Origin: Diatrype stigma | Lineage: Eukaryota > Ascomycota > Sordariomycetes > Xylariales > Diatrypaceae | Length of the DNA stretch: 64,000 bases | Direction of reading: 5' to 3' | Assembly (NCBI GenBank): GCA_022225965.2 | Contig: JAKJXP020000014.1 | Location: forward strand, 534,148 to 598,147 | Shown here: one piece after another, positions 23,983-35,800 of the stretch | Position numbering within the stretch: position 1 is the stretch's first letter | Layout: every line of letters starts with the position of its first letter | The notes under the pieces: generated by a model | Seen by the model: only the letters and a program-made list of their open reading frames with translations | Databases searched by the model: none | Told to the model about the DNA's origin: nothing | Translations under genes and position numbers: made by a program

Positions 23983-24538
23983 TTCTGCGATCTGGAGTGT
24001 TGATCAGGTGTGCTGGTGGTGGTGCTTGTTTTCCGTAACGAGAAGACGAGATGCTCTGGTTGAGGATTTTGTGGTTCGCAGGGTATTGAAGGTTTGCGCA
24101 AGTTGTGAGAAGTTTGGCAGCTGCTCTCACCTGAGGACTCTAGCGGCCGGGGTACTTAGTCTAGGGATGTCGGATAGTGGAGGTAGCCTCCAGGGCTACA
24201 CGAAAAAGGTCCGCTGGTTGGCCTTGGTAGGTTTGAACGAATCATAAGGTGCACTGTACATAATTGGTCAGGCATAGTGAATAAATGGGCCTATATACAT
24301 GTAGGTAGTAGGTAGGACTATATTGGGTTATGTAATCTTTTTAGGGGAACAGGCACCTAGGTACTTAAGCAGGATACTTGGTATTCATTAGTTCCAACCC
24401 CAGATTATCACAACTGCTGAACGTACAACTATGACAATTGAAGGTATGCAGTCTATTGTCTGGTTAAGGCTGAATTCTGCATCAGGGTATCATTTGTAAA
24501 CAAGCTGCAAGCTATGCACTCCCCGTACTTTCTAAGGA
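23983..24538. promoter_or_regulatory. rps28 promoter interval / 3' flank of dynamitin
   Basis: About 0.55 kb upstream of rps28 and downstream of dynamitin. No open frame is supported. It must include the rps28 promoter, but no element was recognised with confidence. Confidence 0.45.
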
Positions 24539-25918
24539 TTATGACAATTTCGCAACCTTGGCCTCCAGATCCTTGACCCATCCGTCAATGACTTGCATAT
24601 TAGTTTGCATGGCCGTCTCTCCTTCGCCCATGGCCGCTTCAACCTTCTCTAGGCCCTCTTTCCATTGCTTGATATCCGTGGCCATCTCGCTCTGGGACCT
24701 CTCTAGATGTTCCAAGGTCTCGTTTGCCGTTGCTGCATCGGCATGAATAGCCCTCAGTGAGCGGAGCCGATCTAGGAGCGGAGGGAGCAAGGGCGTCATA
24801 GACTCGATGGTAGGTAGCGTTCCGTAGAGAGCGTTGATTTTAGCCGTTTGTTCTGTATCGTCAACATCAGGCGGAGCATTGCCACCCTGTGAGATCAAGG
24901 CATCATGAGCCGCCTTGGCTGCCTTTCTCGACTTTTCCAGTTGATCAGCTTCCTGCGTCAATGTCCTCACTCGGCGGCTTATACTGTCAAGAGATGATGT
25001 AGATGCCTCTGATAATGTCAAGATTTGCTTCTGCAGTGTATCGAGCGTAGGCATGATGGCGCGTGGTAGCCCGTTACTCTCTAGCTCGGGAAGAGCCGAG
25101 GACGTAATGCCAATTGCCTGTTCGAGCAGAACAAGTCGGCGGTCAAAATCAGCGGCTTTAGCTAGCGCGTGACTTTGTTCATAGCTAGGGGCATATGTGA
25201 TGGTATATGTTGCGCCATCTGGCTGTTGAAAGCTAGCCGGTTCGTCTCCCAACTCCTTTGGTGACCTCGCTACCTGTGCTGTGCTCGGGATGGCTCCTTC
25301 TGATATTTGTGACATCCCTTCTAGGGCTCGGCTTAGAGAAACGAGCTCGGCATCGTGCGCCGGTATGCCCGTTTGCGCATCGCCTTTTTGTTTGCCATAC
25401 TCTTCTTTGGCCTCTTCGATTTCGCGTTTGAGCCGTGCGATTTTCTTCTCGAGGTTCTCGCTATCCTCTTCGTCACTTAGGTCTCCAATCTCAATGCCAG
25501 CTCTCTGTCTACGACTCGATGTTTTGTAGGATTTGCGCTTTCCGTTCAGGCGGTCTGAGAAGTCGACATCCCGCGCATCAACATGCGAGGGTAGGAACTT
25601 GGAGCGAGCTTGATCTATACGGAGTCGAGAGCGGGAGATCCCCTCGGCGTCATCCTCGTCATCCTCGTCGAACTCGTTGTCTGAATAGGATTGCCCCGCC
25701 GTAGTCTACACACGTTAGCCTCGACCTACTTCGGGAGACCATAAAAGCGCTTACCGGAACAGTCGAGTTATCATCTGTTAGATCGGGAGTTTCGTAGATG
25801 TCGGGTGCAGAATCCTTAGCTACGTGTTAGCTTGTGTCGGCTCAGTAGCATAGAGGTCGTGGTGAAGTGTAACACGTACCAAGTCGGGCAGATTCGCGTA
25901 TTTCCGGTTCAGGGCCAT
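24539..25918 (-). CDS. Dynactin subunit 2 (dynamitin, p50)
   Basis: Three exons: 25918-25880, 25814-25755 and 25705-24539, all phase 0, giving 421 aa. The start MALNRKYANLPDL|DSAPDIYETPDLTDD is the conserved dynamitin N-terminus. An acidic stretch (DNEFDEDDEDDAEGISRSRL) follows, then basic/heptad-rich coiled-coil segments (LEKKIARLKREIEEAKEEYGKQ; SYEQSHALAKAADFDRRLVLLEQAIG; LEHLERSQSEMATDIKQWKEGLEKVE) to the C-terminus. In the family, p50 forms the dynactin shoulder that links the p150 arm to the Arp1 filament, supporting dynein-driven nuclear and vesicle movement. It is divergent from the RTC4-like gene. Confidence 0.94.
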
Positions 25919-26720
25919 ACTGAAAAGATAGCGAGTGGTTTCTCGCTGCGATGTCCACAATCGAATGTATTGCTTTGATAACCGTTGAGGGGACAAGCCA
26001 GCCCTCAATTCTTCAACTTCAATGTTGAGTCAATGTTGAGGGTTGTAGAAGTAAACGCAAACCTACAACACCGTTTCTTGAGATGAAATGTCCCCATCAC
26101 CGTTTAGAGGTACGTACAGTACTCAACTACTTCCCACGTACTGTACTACATACAGAGCTCCATCTTCGCTGAGTGAATCTCATGTGTGGCTGAATTGTGG
26201 CAACTTTCCAGGCAGCCAGGCTAGGTAGGTACGAGTTACCTCTAGATAACCTTAAAATCTGACAATTGATTGCAAGTACTTCGTACCTGCCTACTTCATG
26301 TACATAGGTAGTACGTCAGACTTGAAATTGGGGCACTTCTCGACGCGTCTCACTTTAAGCTCGCGCGTAACTGCCTAGATGTATATCATGCCATAATCAC
26401 TTTCTTGCTCTAGTTTGCTTTGACTGTCTCCTGGGTTTACCAAGTCAGTGCCGCTAGACACAGATCGTAAGACATAGCGAGGTCTTCTCGACGATTAAAC
26501 AAGGCCGCAATTGAGCCACCAGCTAACGACCTACTGCTTGAGGGATCGGCATTGCCCTTTACAGAGCTGGTGTCGTTCAGAGCGCTTCAAAAAGTCTTTG
26601 TTGGCACGCTTAACGAATGCCATATCTGCGATCCTAGCTGCATAAGGCATAATCAGACACGTCGGACTACAAACCCGCCAGAGGCTTCATGGACTCCCGT
26701 TTGACTGTCGATGCAGATTG
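25919..26720. promoter_or_regulatory. Divergent dynamitin/RTC4-like promoter interval
   Basis: About 0.8 kb between the two divergent start codons. It contains repeats of TCAATGTTGAG just upstream of dynamitin (26018-26040) and TAGGTA words around 26.22-26.31 kb. No coding frame is supported. Confidence 0.5.
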
Positions 26721-28520
26721 ATGGAAAAGCCTTTTAATAAAGCTGGGAGTGGATTACACAGGCGAGTTGGTATGAGCATATACCATCGCCCAACACATCC
26801 CTTGCTCAAACAAATTGGAGGCAGACCTGTTCAGCAATCCGAGCCTTCGGAAGTCTCGCAGTCATTAGTACCGCTGAAAATGAACCGGGTGGATAGAGTA
26901 GAGGAGTACGACCCCGTCACTGCGCCGCCTGAGAGTAGTGATGATGAAGACGCAGCACAGCCTCCAGTAGGCCCCATCAAGGACCCCGTGTCAGATTCTG
27001 ATGAGGATGAACCTCCCCGAGGAGATATCAAGCCTACCGTATTTGGGAAGGCAAATCAGCTTCCTGCCTCGAGAGCAAGCAGTTCACGCAAGAGTACGCG
27101 GAACGCGGCGAAACCATTGGAGGATGACAGCTTCGCTGCAAGTGGCTCCCAATCAGAAGGACCATCTAGCTCCGCTGGTTCGAAAAGACCGCTCGACAAA
27201 TATGGAAGTAATACTGGTAGCCACCTTGTAGACGAGTTTGGTTTCCCTAGACCAAAGAAGGCAAAGAAAATGCGAGTACCTGGAAAGACTGCAGCCAAAA
27301 ACCAAGGTTATGGGAAGTCGAGAACGTACCAGAAACCAGCGCCGAGATCCTCTGCTCGTCAACGGGATGGTTAGTTCATATTGCTTGCCATTACAATTAT
27401 TGTTGCTAACACCTATGCAACAGCTACGCCCCCGCCGAGAGGGTTCAAGAACTACGATGCTAGCCAGAGCCCAGAACAGGAGATTGGTCATTCAAAGACC
27501 GGCCTAAAGGTGCCTTCACCTTCAGGATCATCCCCTCACAATACCCCTCGGAAACACAGTCTTCGACAACATAGTATGACACCCAGCGACTCTCCGCAAA
27601 AGGGCAAAATCAAGCTGTTTGATTCGGATGGACCAGAGTTTGGGGCTGGTGTAACGTCCCCGGGTCATAAACAGACATCCAGACCGAGGAAACCCACAAG
27701 ATCCCAAAACCATACCAAGATGAGGAGCTATTCACCGGGTGATGAGCCTACTACACTCTCCCAGAAACCAGTTTTCAAGTTGCCAAGCGACATAGATGAT
27801 CTAAACGGTTCAGTTAACTACGACAGTGGTGTCTTCGCTGACTTGGAACCAAGTTTACACGATAGAGATGACGATATTGACGTTCTAGCTACCCAAGTGC
27901 CAAAAGAAGCGAGGTGCCCAATGTGCCATGATCTAGTAGATCCAGAACTCCTAGATAAACATTCAGATCGTGGGAGAATGAATATCAGAAAGCAGACAGC
28001 GTTCTGCATGATGCACAAACGAAGAACGGCACTTAATTCGGGAACTGCGAGAGGGTATCCCGTCATTGATTGGAGTACAATAGAAGGCCGATTCGCAAGG
28101 CATGAGAACTTCCTGCGGGAAATCCTCGAGGGATCTCACCAATCGCATTACGTTTCGCTTTTGAAGGAGAAAGTTGAGTCTGGGAAGAACCGGACGCTAT
28201 TGAAGACGGACGACAGCGTAACACCCGGATACTATGGACCGAAAGGTCTCCGTGTCATGACAGATTTCATCATGCGGAGATTGTCCTCGGTGATTCGTAA
28301 ACGGGCGGTTGAGGACAGACTCATATCAGCACGAAGCTATACCGGCTACGTGCAAGCAGTGCTGGTGCCGGAACTCGCTGTCCGCCTCGTCGTGGAGGAC
28401 ATGGGCGTTGACGACAAGGAAGCTAGAGATATATTGCGAGATAGTATTGAAGTGGGCGAACTCCTCCACGAGGAAACCGGGGACGTGGTTGCGCATGTGA
28501 GCGAAGATGAGGATATCTAG
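26721..28520 (+). CDS. rtc4: RTC4-like domain protein
   Basis: Two exons, 26721-27369 and 27424-28520, joined in phase (RQRD|ATPPPRGFKNYDASQSP), giving 581 aa. ATG 26721 is the first in frame. Residues 1-370 are disordered, Ser/Pro/Lys-rich with acidic patches (ESSDDEDAAQPP) and basic nuclear-localisation-like stretches (RPKKAKKMRVPGK). The C-terminal part (about 372-570) matches the fungal RTC4-like domain: a Cys-containing RCPMCHDLVDPELL, FCMMHKRRTA, YPVIDWSTIEGRFARHENFLREI, then YYGPKGLRVMTDFIMRRL. Yeast RTC4 was named from a telomere-capping genetic screen and its biochemistry is unclear. Nuclear location is inferred from composition. Confidence 0.85.
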
Positions 28521-30643
28521 GTTCGTAGCTAAACATCCTGGTCGGATCAGTACATAGTGTAGCATCTAGCTACACATAGTGCGTGCTAGTCTTATGATAG
28601 CTTACGGTTTAACAGATGATCTGCGCCTCGCCGCTTGAAGATATTCAACCATGTGCACTTTAGGTTTACATCTCTCCGTCCCAGAGGCAGAATGTGGGCA
28701 CCTAGAGCAGAGCCTCAAACGGACAGCGAGCACTGGATCCAACGAGCCATATGCGAACGTGCAAGTGCTTCGTATTCGCATGCACACATACTATCATACT
28801 TAGACAAGTAAGTCGCGCAGGCAAGCTATCCACCACTCAACCAGTAATGAGGCTTTCTTCATTACCTGCAGTTAGACCAACCCCCCTAGCTGAGTAAGCC
28901 ATGAGGTTACTATTGTAAATAGAGAATAGCATAGAGCAAGCATGACATGTTTAAATATGCCCAATGTGAACAGCCAGCCCCTCTTCCAAAGGCCAGACTC
29001 CATGTTACCCAGATTAGCCCATATATAGACAGTTTTCAAGCGAAGCCAATAGCTTATGCACCAAGTTGCGTTGCATTAGATCACAGCTAAGGCAGGATGA
29101 TCGACCTCTTGTTATTACATAACAGAGATCCAGAGATCACACGCAGGTGGATCGCGCCTAAATATACCTATCAAAACCAGCAGATATTGCATTCTTGTAT
29201 TACGCTAACAGACATCAACTCGTCCTCCCCTTGTCTAGGTTAGCTGTCTGGCCGTCTCGCCGCTGGTCATGTGCGCGTAACGGGCCTCGTCAACCAACTA
29301 GACGACGGAGAAATTCTATATCGGTATGGAGCCAGCACCGCTAGACACGGGCGCGAAAAAGGCAGGCAGGCTGGCAGGCCATCCTCAAGCGTATGGTGGG
29401 AATAGCGGAATATGTGGCAAGATGGTAGCTAATAATCAACGTGAAGTAGGCTGAGTGGCCGGTTTACGTGGTATGTAGTCAGTTGATTGTTTAGTTGATT
29501 TTCTGATATATTTTGTAGGGCGGTAGGGAAATGTTAATATGACACGAGTGGTTGTGCGCAGGAGAGTTGCAGTACAAGACCTTTCCCCTTCCGGCGACCG
29601 ACCCGATGATGCTGCTGATGACGATGACAAAGTGGTGGTGGGTGGCGGGAGGGACGGGACGTGGGATGCTGACCTTTGTGTGAGTGGTGGATGCCAACGA
29701 CCTACTGTACGTAAGTACGTACGTACCAACCACCACCACCGTACTGTACGTAGTATATGTGTGGTAGCTCCTAAGCGGAAACGCGGCGCTCTTCCAGTGC
29801 CTACCTATCAATAGGAGAAGAGAAAGACAAAGCTTACCTCCTACCTACATAGGTACACAAAAGGCCCGCTCGTTGTACTGCACGTGCTGGTATAAACTCG
29901 AACAATTTGTCTGTTTGATCTTCTCGCAGCATTGATACCAATGATTGTTGGTATTATTGCGCGTACACTCTGAACATTTGATAGCCTATAGGGACCTCAC
30001 ACTAAGACTTAGAGATAATTACCTCTACTTTACCTAATTACGCCTTCGGCTTGAAGCAAGACTAGGTGGGGCGGGTTCCAAAACGCTAATGTGCAAGCTA
30101 CGACTTACAGTAGCTCACGTTTACTACCTCCTAGTTAGGTAAGTTTGTACACGGACGTTTTGCATGCTCACTTCAATTTGAAGGGCCAGGAGCACTAGAG
30201 ACTGACGGCCAGGCAACTCATCTCCCTAAACAACAAGGGCTGTTTGCTTAATTCAAACTTAACAGGAGTCAGGAGATGTATTAGATGTGTTAGAATACCA
30301 GATAGGTAATTATGTACGTAAGCTAATGTTGAACTGTCAATACCTATATAGGTATCTAACCGCAAGGGAGCCATCTGACGTGATGAAACGCGTCTCCCCG
30401 TGGACTACGGAGCCAAGAATCTCAAGGCTCGGTTGGGCTTATCAAATGCAAACGGGTATGAACTATTTTTGTGTTGTAACCATCGTCAGTGTAACACGAA
30501 ATCTGCGGAGTAAAGAGGCCCAGCAAGTCCCAAATCACCAGACTCACTCATAATAGGGTAAGGTGCGTATGTACCTACATAGTAGGTACCTAGTTAGGTA
30601 CTGTAGGTAGCTCTTAGTAAACTCCTTGAAGTTATAGTTATTC
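28521..30643. other. Intergenic, no supported gene
   Basis: About 2.1 kb between the RTC4-like gene and the MITE. It holds short frames, overlapping TACGTA/GTACGT palindromic words near 29.70-29.75 kb and TAGGTACCTA words near 30.58 kb. Confidence 0.55.
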
Positions 30644-31181
30644 AATACGACTATCGGCACCGGGCACTTTAGCTATCGACACCGGACATTAACCGCATTT
30701 GGACGCACCTTCACTGTACCATCCACCACCTAAAGTCACTACCTAACACACCACTTAACACACCACTTAACACACCACTTAACACACCACCTACCGCATT
30801 ACTTACTACATACATATATACCTAAAGGGACTCTTACCGTCCTTTTAAACCTTTCGGACCTAAATTTAACCCTATTTAATCTATAACCGCATTACATATG
30901 TATTACGTAATTACAAATGCAATTGCAAGTGCAATTATAAATGCAATTGCAAGTATAAATATAAGTACAGGCGCAGGCTGTATGTACGTACGTTATAAGT
31001 AGTTATAGGTAAGTAGGTAAGTAGGTAGGTAGGTAGGTAAATGTTAAGGAGTGACTTAGGTAGTAGCGGGGCAAAAATGTGGCTTAAAGTGTGGCACGGG
31101 TGGCTAGTACGCTAAACCTTACCAAATGCGGTTAATGTCCGGTGTCGATAGCTAAAGTGCCCGGTGCCAATAGTCGTTTCG
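30644..31181. mobile_element. MITE with ~55-bp terminal inverted repeats
   Basis: The left end (from about 30647, ACGACTATCGGCACCGGGC) and right end (to about 31178) are inverted repeats of about 55 bp. Only one internal mismatch was seen (ATCGG against ATTGG). They run through GGGCACTTTAGCTATCGACA to ACCGCATTTGG. A 10-bp direct repeat ATAGTTATTC lies just outside each end (30634-30643 and 31182-31191), a candidate target-site duplication. Long TIRs with a 9-11 bp duplication suggest a Mutator-like non-autonomous element. The outermost 3-4 bases of the TIRs do not match, so exact ends are uncertain. No transposase frame is inside; the interior carries a 12-bp tandem array and TAGG repeats. 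Confidence 0.88.
30751..30790. repeat. 12-bp tandem array inside the MITE
   Basis: Three exact copies of CCACTTAACACA plus a partial copy, preceded by a diverged CTACCTAACACA unit. Similar CACCTAACACACC sequence recurs at the window end. Confidence 0.9.
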
Positions 31182-32836
31182 ATAGTTATTCGGAGTAATG
31201 TACTGCAGGTGCAGTAAATGATCGCTTTGTGGTCAGTGCGCTTTCCGTGTGCTAATAATATCTTGCATTGGCGACATTACCTACCTAGTAGGAGTCTGGG
31301 GATACCTATGCCTGGATTTCATCTTTATGATGCTATCTAAATGCTTACTCTGTACAGCATGGTTTTGTCCAGAAGACACATAGTCAAGTGTCACTGAGAT
31401 GGCACTCATCTAGTGCTGCTCGAACTCATTGGGTGCCAATGGCATATTATGGCGCACGGAGATGATCCTACTACCTGGTTTATGTACCTACCTATGTAGG
31501 TACTACAGTGGAGGTAAACATTACATATGTTTTGACTTGCTTCGATATACATTGTTCAAGGGGCAGAGAAACAAAGATTGCCTCACCAATCGTTGTTGCC
31601 CCTCGGGACTCCTACAACACAAGTTACATTTGCAGAAATTTGATACCTCAGGCTCCACATAGAACCTAGGGACACCTGCTCGCGAACAAATTCAAAATTA
31701 GCAAGCAGCTGCATGGTAATATGGCTGCTTCCAAGCTATGAATTCCCACAGGATTCTCTCCGGTTGCCATTGTTTACCTCATGAAACCTTACACACAAGT
31801 ACAAGTAGCAAGTTCGTACTTACCTAAGCACATACGTCTTCATCCAACTTTTCAAACACAAAGGTCTTATCAAAGACTCTTCGGAAAGGGCCATATCACA
31901 GCCTGCTCTCCTGCGGATGCTAGCATCCTCAAGTGAACAACACGACATCCAGCCCTCAAGGAAGAGAAACCCTCAATGAAGTACTACCTACAGTAGCGCC
32001 TGAATGTAGGTAGCATGTATGTACATACATACATGCCTTGGGACGGTTCCGAGTGATGACCCCACTTCTGTGTTTTCTGGGGGTGTTCCCACAGTTAAGC
32101 AATCTACCCCGGTCTCAGAGGGCGGAAGTCGGCCACACAGTTGTTCGATTAATGGTTTGTGCTCCTGTATGTACCACATCCAGCACGATTAGATCTAACC
32201 TAACCCAACCTAAACCTAACTATGACCTGCTGTAACTTGCTATAATCTGGATTGTATAGCACTGCACTGCAATGCTGCAGCTGCTGTTGGTGTGTCTGGG
32301 TGCATGTGTGTATGTACTTTACATGCAGGCATCGAATAAAGGTCAATCAATAGGCAGGTTGGCTTCAGGCGTTCCAGGTTGTGTGCAACTCCAGACTGGC
32401 CAAACACTGCCTCTTTCATGGGCATTTGCATCTATGACTCTGATTATTCCTCTTAGTTAGCTCAATTACTGCGCACCTCTCCTTTGACACTCTACACCGA
32501 CCGTACCTACTGCAGACTATCCTACTGTAGACCATCAGGATACCTACCTACATAGTAGGCAGTAGAGTCCACCCAACTATAGCGGCTCCTTACAGCCACC
32601 CGCCCGCTCGACCAGCTTTTACACAACCCGAGCGATCCATTGCGGCGACCAAATCTAGCATATCCTACAATACTTCGCATAAAGCCAAACCGACATAGCA
32701 TACTTATGTAGGCTGGTAGGGGACCTGGTTATTCAGCTCACTGAGAAATGACTTGGCCCATCTTGCTGTAGATGGCGTCGCCTTACTAAACCCTGAGTTG
32801 AGAGCCATCGCTGCGAAGTGCGAAGGGTTGCCAACC
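31182..32836. other. Intergenic, 5' flank of adenylate cyclase
   Basis: About 1.65 kb with no supported gene. TACCTACCTA/TAGGTAC words and CTAACCTAACC-type runs (32190-32222) are present. The promoter and 5' UTR of the cyclase gene must lie here. Confidence 0.55.
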
Positions 32837-35800
32837 ATGACGAGAGATGATGGGCGCATCAGCTCCTTTGCGAGTTCCAGCAGCGGCCGGTCGAGCGTCA
32901 CCGTGAAGCCGTCCAAGCCGACCTTGCCCAACCGCTCAGCCTCGTTGTCGAATGCATCTTCCAAAAGGGCCGCACCTCCCCATCCGCTCAAGACCGGCGA
33001 AAGTGGCAAGGCTAGGTGGGTGAAAAACTATTTCCTGAGCGGCCATTCAGAGTCTTATATCTTCGTCTTTTCTCGCTTGTCAGAGCACGGTTCATTGTTG
33101 TGGGTTCGTTGAGATTATGCTTGCGCCCGCGCCAGGGCCCGCGCCCTTGCAGACTCCCTATCCGACAACCGTGCTCAATGTGGGTAGTTCAGTTGATTGA
33201 ACGAGGACCGGGCAAGCCGCTATCTTATTGCCTCGCCTATTAGGAGGCTGCTAAACGAAGGAAATTGTCTCGTTGTTCAGATGTGTTAAGAAGCAGAAGC
33301 AAAAGCAGTTCCCTTTGGGCTAACAACGGGATCGTGTATCCGTCTCGCGTATAGGCCTCTCAGAGAGGAGTCTTATCTTCTCAACGACTCGCCCATATCG
33401 GTGACCACTCCCGGCGGTCACCGTATTCTGTCACCGACTTCCCCCATCCTCGATAGCCGCCGCTTGAGTGACCTCACTAATTATCGTCGCGACCTGGCTG
33501 TTTTGGATCCCGCTGGCGGCCGTGTCCCCCAGATCCAGCGAGACTCTCCGACCCCTGGCTCGAATTCCCAACCTAGTATAGCTCCTTGGTCGTCGACTAG
33601 CGGCACTCCCGGCTACTCCAACACCTTCTACTACGAGAACGACTCGAGCGACAACGTTTCTTTCGGTTCTCAGCTATCACCAGCGTATCGAACCACCCCG
33701 TCATCACGAGGAGGCGCGCCGCATGCGTCAGGTAATGATTCTCCAGATGCCCCATACCCTTACTACAACGACGATAGGCGCCCATCTGTAGCAAGCACAA
33801 CCACCGCGAGCAGTCAGGGCTCGAAGAACAGCGCGTCAAGAGGCGGACTCAAGAAGCTGCAAGGCTTTTTTGGGGAGGAGTTTCCTGGTCGTGACGGACG
33901 TGACGGACGTGACGGATCTGAGTCGAGCCTTCCTACATCTAGCACGCAAGGGAAAGAGCAACGCTCCTACTCGTTCAACCGGCATCGCCGGGAGAGGAAT
34001 CACTCGAATGCTACGGATCAGACGCGAGAAACGAGAGAGGCATCACCATCGTCGATATCGCGACCGCGCACCCCAGTACCTTCGAGCGACGTCGTGCCAT
34101 TCTTATATCAGGAGTTAAATGATATAGCTAAATACGGAGAAGCCCCTGTTCGCGATATGTTGGCCGGGCCGGACAAGGAACGTTATGCAGCAGAGCTGAC
34201 GGGACAGATACCACCCAAGACGTCATCATCCAATCGTTCGGGCCACTCTATCGTTCACTTACCCGGTCACCATAGACATAACAAGAGCAACGAAGACACC
34301 CATTCCCTGAGGCCGGTTGCAAGCCGTGAAGATTCCAGCTTGGCCAATTACAGCACGAAAGAAAAAGGCACGCCTTCTACCAGCGCAATGCGCTCCCGAG
34401 CCCAGAGCCCGACGCCGAGCACCCATAGCAGCAGGCTCGCATCTGTTGATGGGCAGGTTTCACCTGGCGGCCCCGGGAAGCGCAATTTTCTCGATCGTAT
34501 TCGTCGCAAACCTAAAGACGATGGCTCCCGCCTGAAAAACATGCCGGGGTCTACCCGCTCGCTGGTCCATCAGTCGTCACGGCAGGACCTCAACCAAGCC
34601 AGCCAGTTGAATCTGAATAAACCACTGCCCAATCTAGAACAAGGCGAACCCCTACCCACACCGACTACTCGGCCAAGCACTTCTCGGCAGGCTACTTTTA
34701 ACAACAAGTTCCCCTTTTCCAAGAAGGGGCGCCACGTCAAGACCTACGATGACCCTGAGGATCAAATTGGCCCGACAGACAGGAACGACAGTGGCAAGGT
34801 CTTCGTACTCGACACCAATCTCAGCGATATGGAAGGCATCCTGGCTCAGCCACCACCGCTCACGCCCATGGATCCGAATCTATTCCAATCTCCTGAGAAC
34901 GACCCCCTACTCGAACCCGTACTGCATAGTCAAGGAGGTGGGGCTTGGAATGCACCCGACAGCTGGGCTGTCCGTCGTAATGCCGAGGAAAGAGGTGTCC
35001 ATGCCCCCGAAGTAGACGAGGCCGGGACCCCGCCGCGGCCCGAAGAGAAGGTTGCACCGCATTGCATACGCGTTTTCCGGTCGGACGGTACATTTGCCAC
35101 TATCCAGCTACCGCTGAATGCGATGGTGTCCGATGTCATGGCCCAAGTTGTTAAGAAGACCTATGTCACCGAAGGCCTCGAAAACTACCACATAGTACTG
35201 AAGAAACATGAACAATACCGTGTTCTAGCTGCTCCGGAAAGACCTCTTCTTATGCAGAAGAGGCTTCTCCAGCAGGTCGGCTATGAAGAGCGAGATCGGC
35301 TAGAGGAGATCGGCCGGGAGGACAACAGCTATCTATGTCGCTTCGTATTCTTGTCGGCAAGAGATAGCGAGTTTGCCTCTGCCCATGAGTTCGGTATGGG
35401 AAGGGTCACCAAATTCAACCATGTCGATCTTTCTGGCAAAAATCTCGTAGCCATCCCCATCATACTCTATTCTAAGACTGGAGACATTATGTCCCTAAAT
35501 CTCTCCCGCAACCTTTCCCTCGACCTTCCCCGCGACTTTATACAGGCATGCCCTCAGCTACGCGATATCAAATACGCCAATAACGAAGCACGCAAGCTTC
35601 CTATCAGCATATCGAGAGCTTCTCGGTTGATATATTTAGACGTGGCCAACAACCGGTTGGAGGAGCTTGAACATGCAGAACTCGGTAGATTGACCGGGCT
35701 GCTAAAGCTGAACCTGTCCAACAATCGACTGAAGAGTCTTCCGCAAGATTTTGGTGCATTCCGATCTCTCCGCTCCCTCAACATCTCGTCAAATTTCCTT

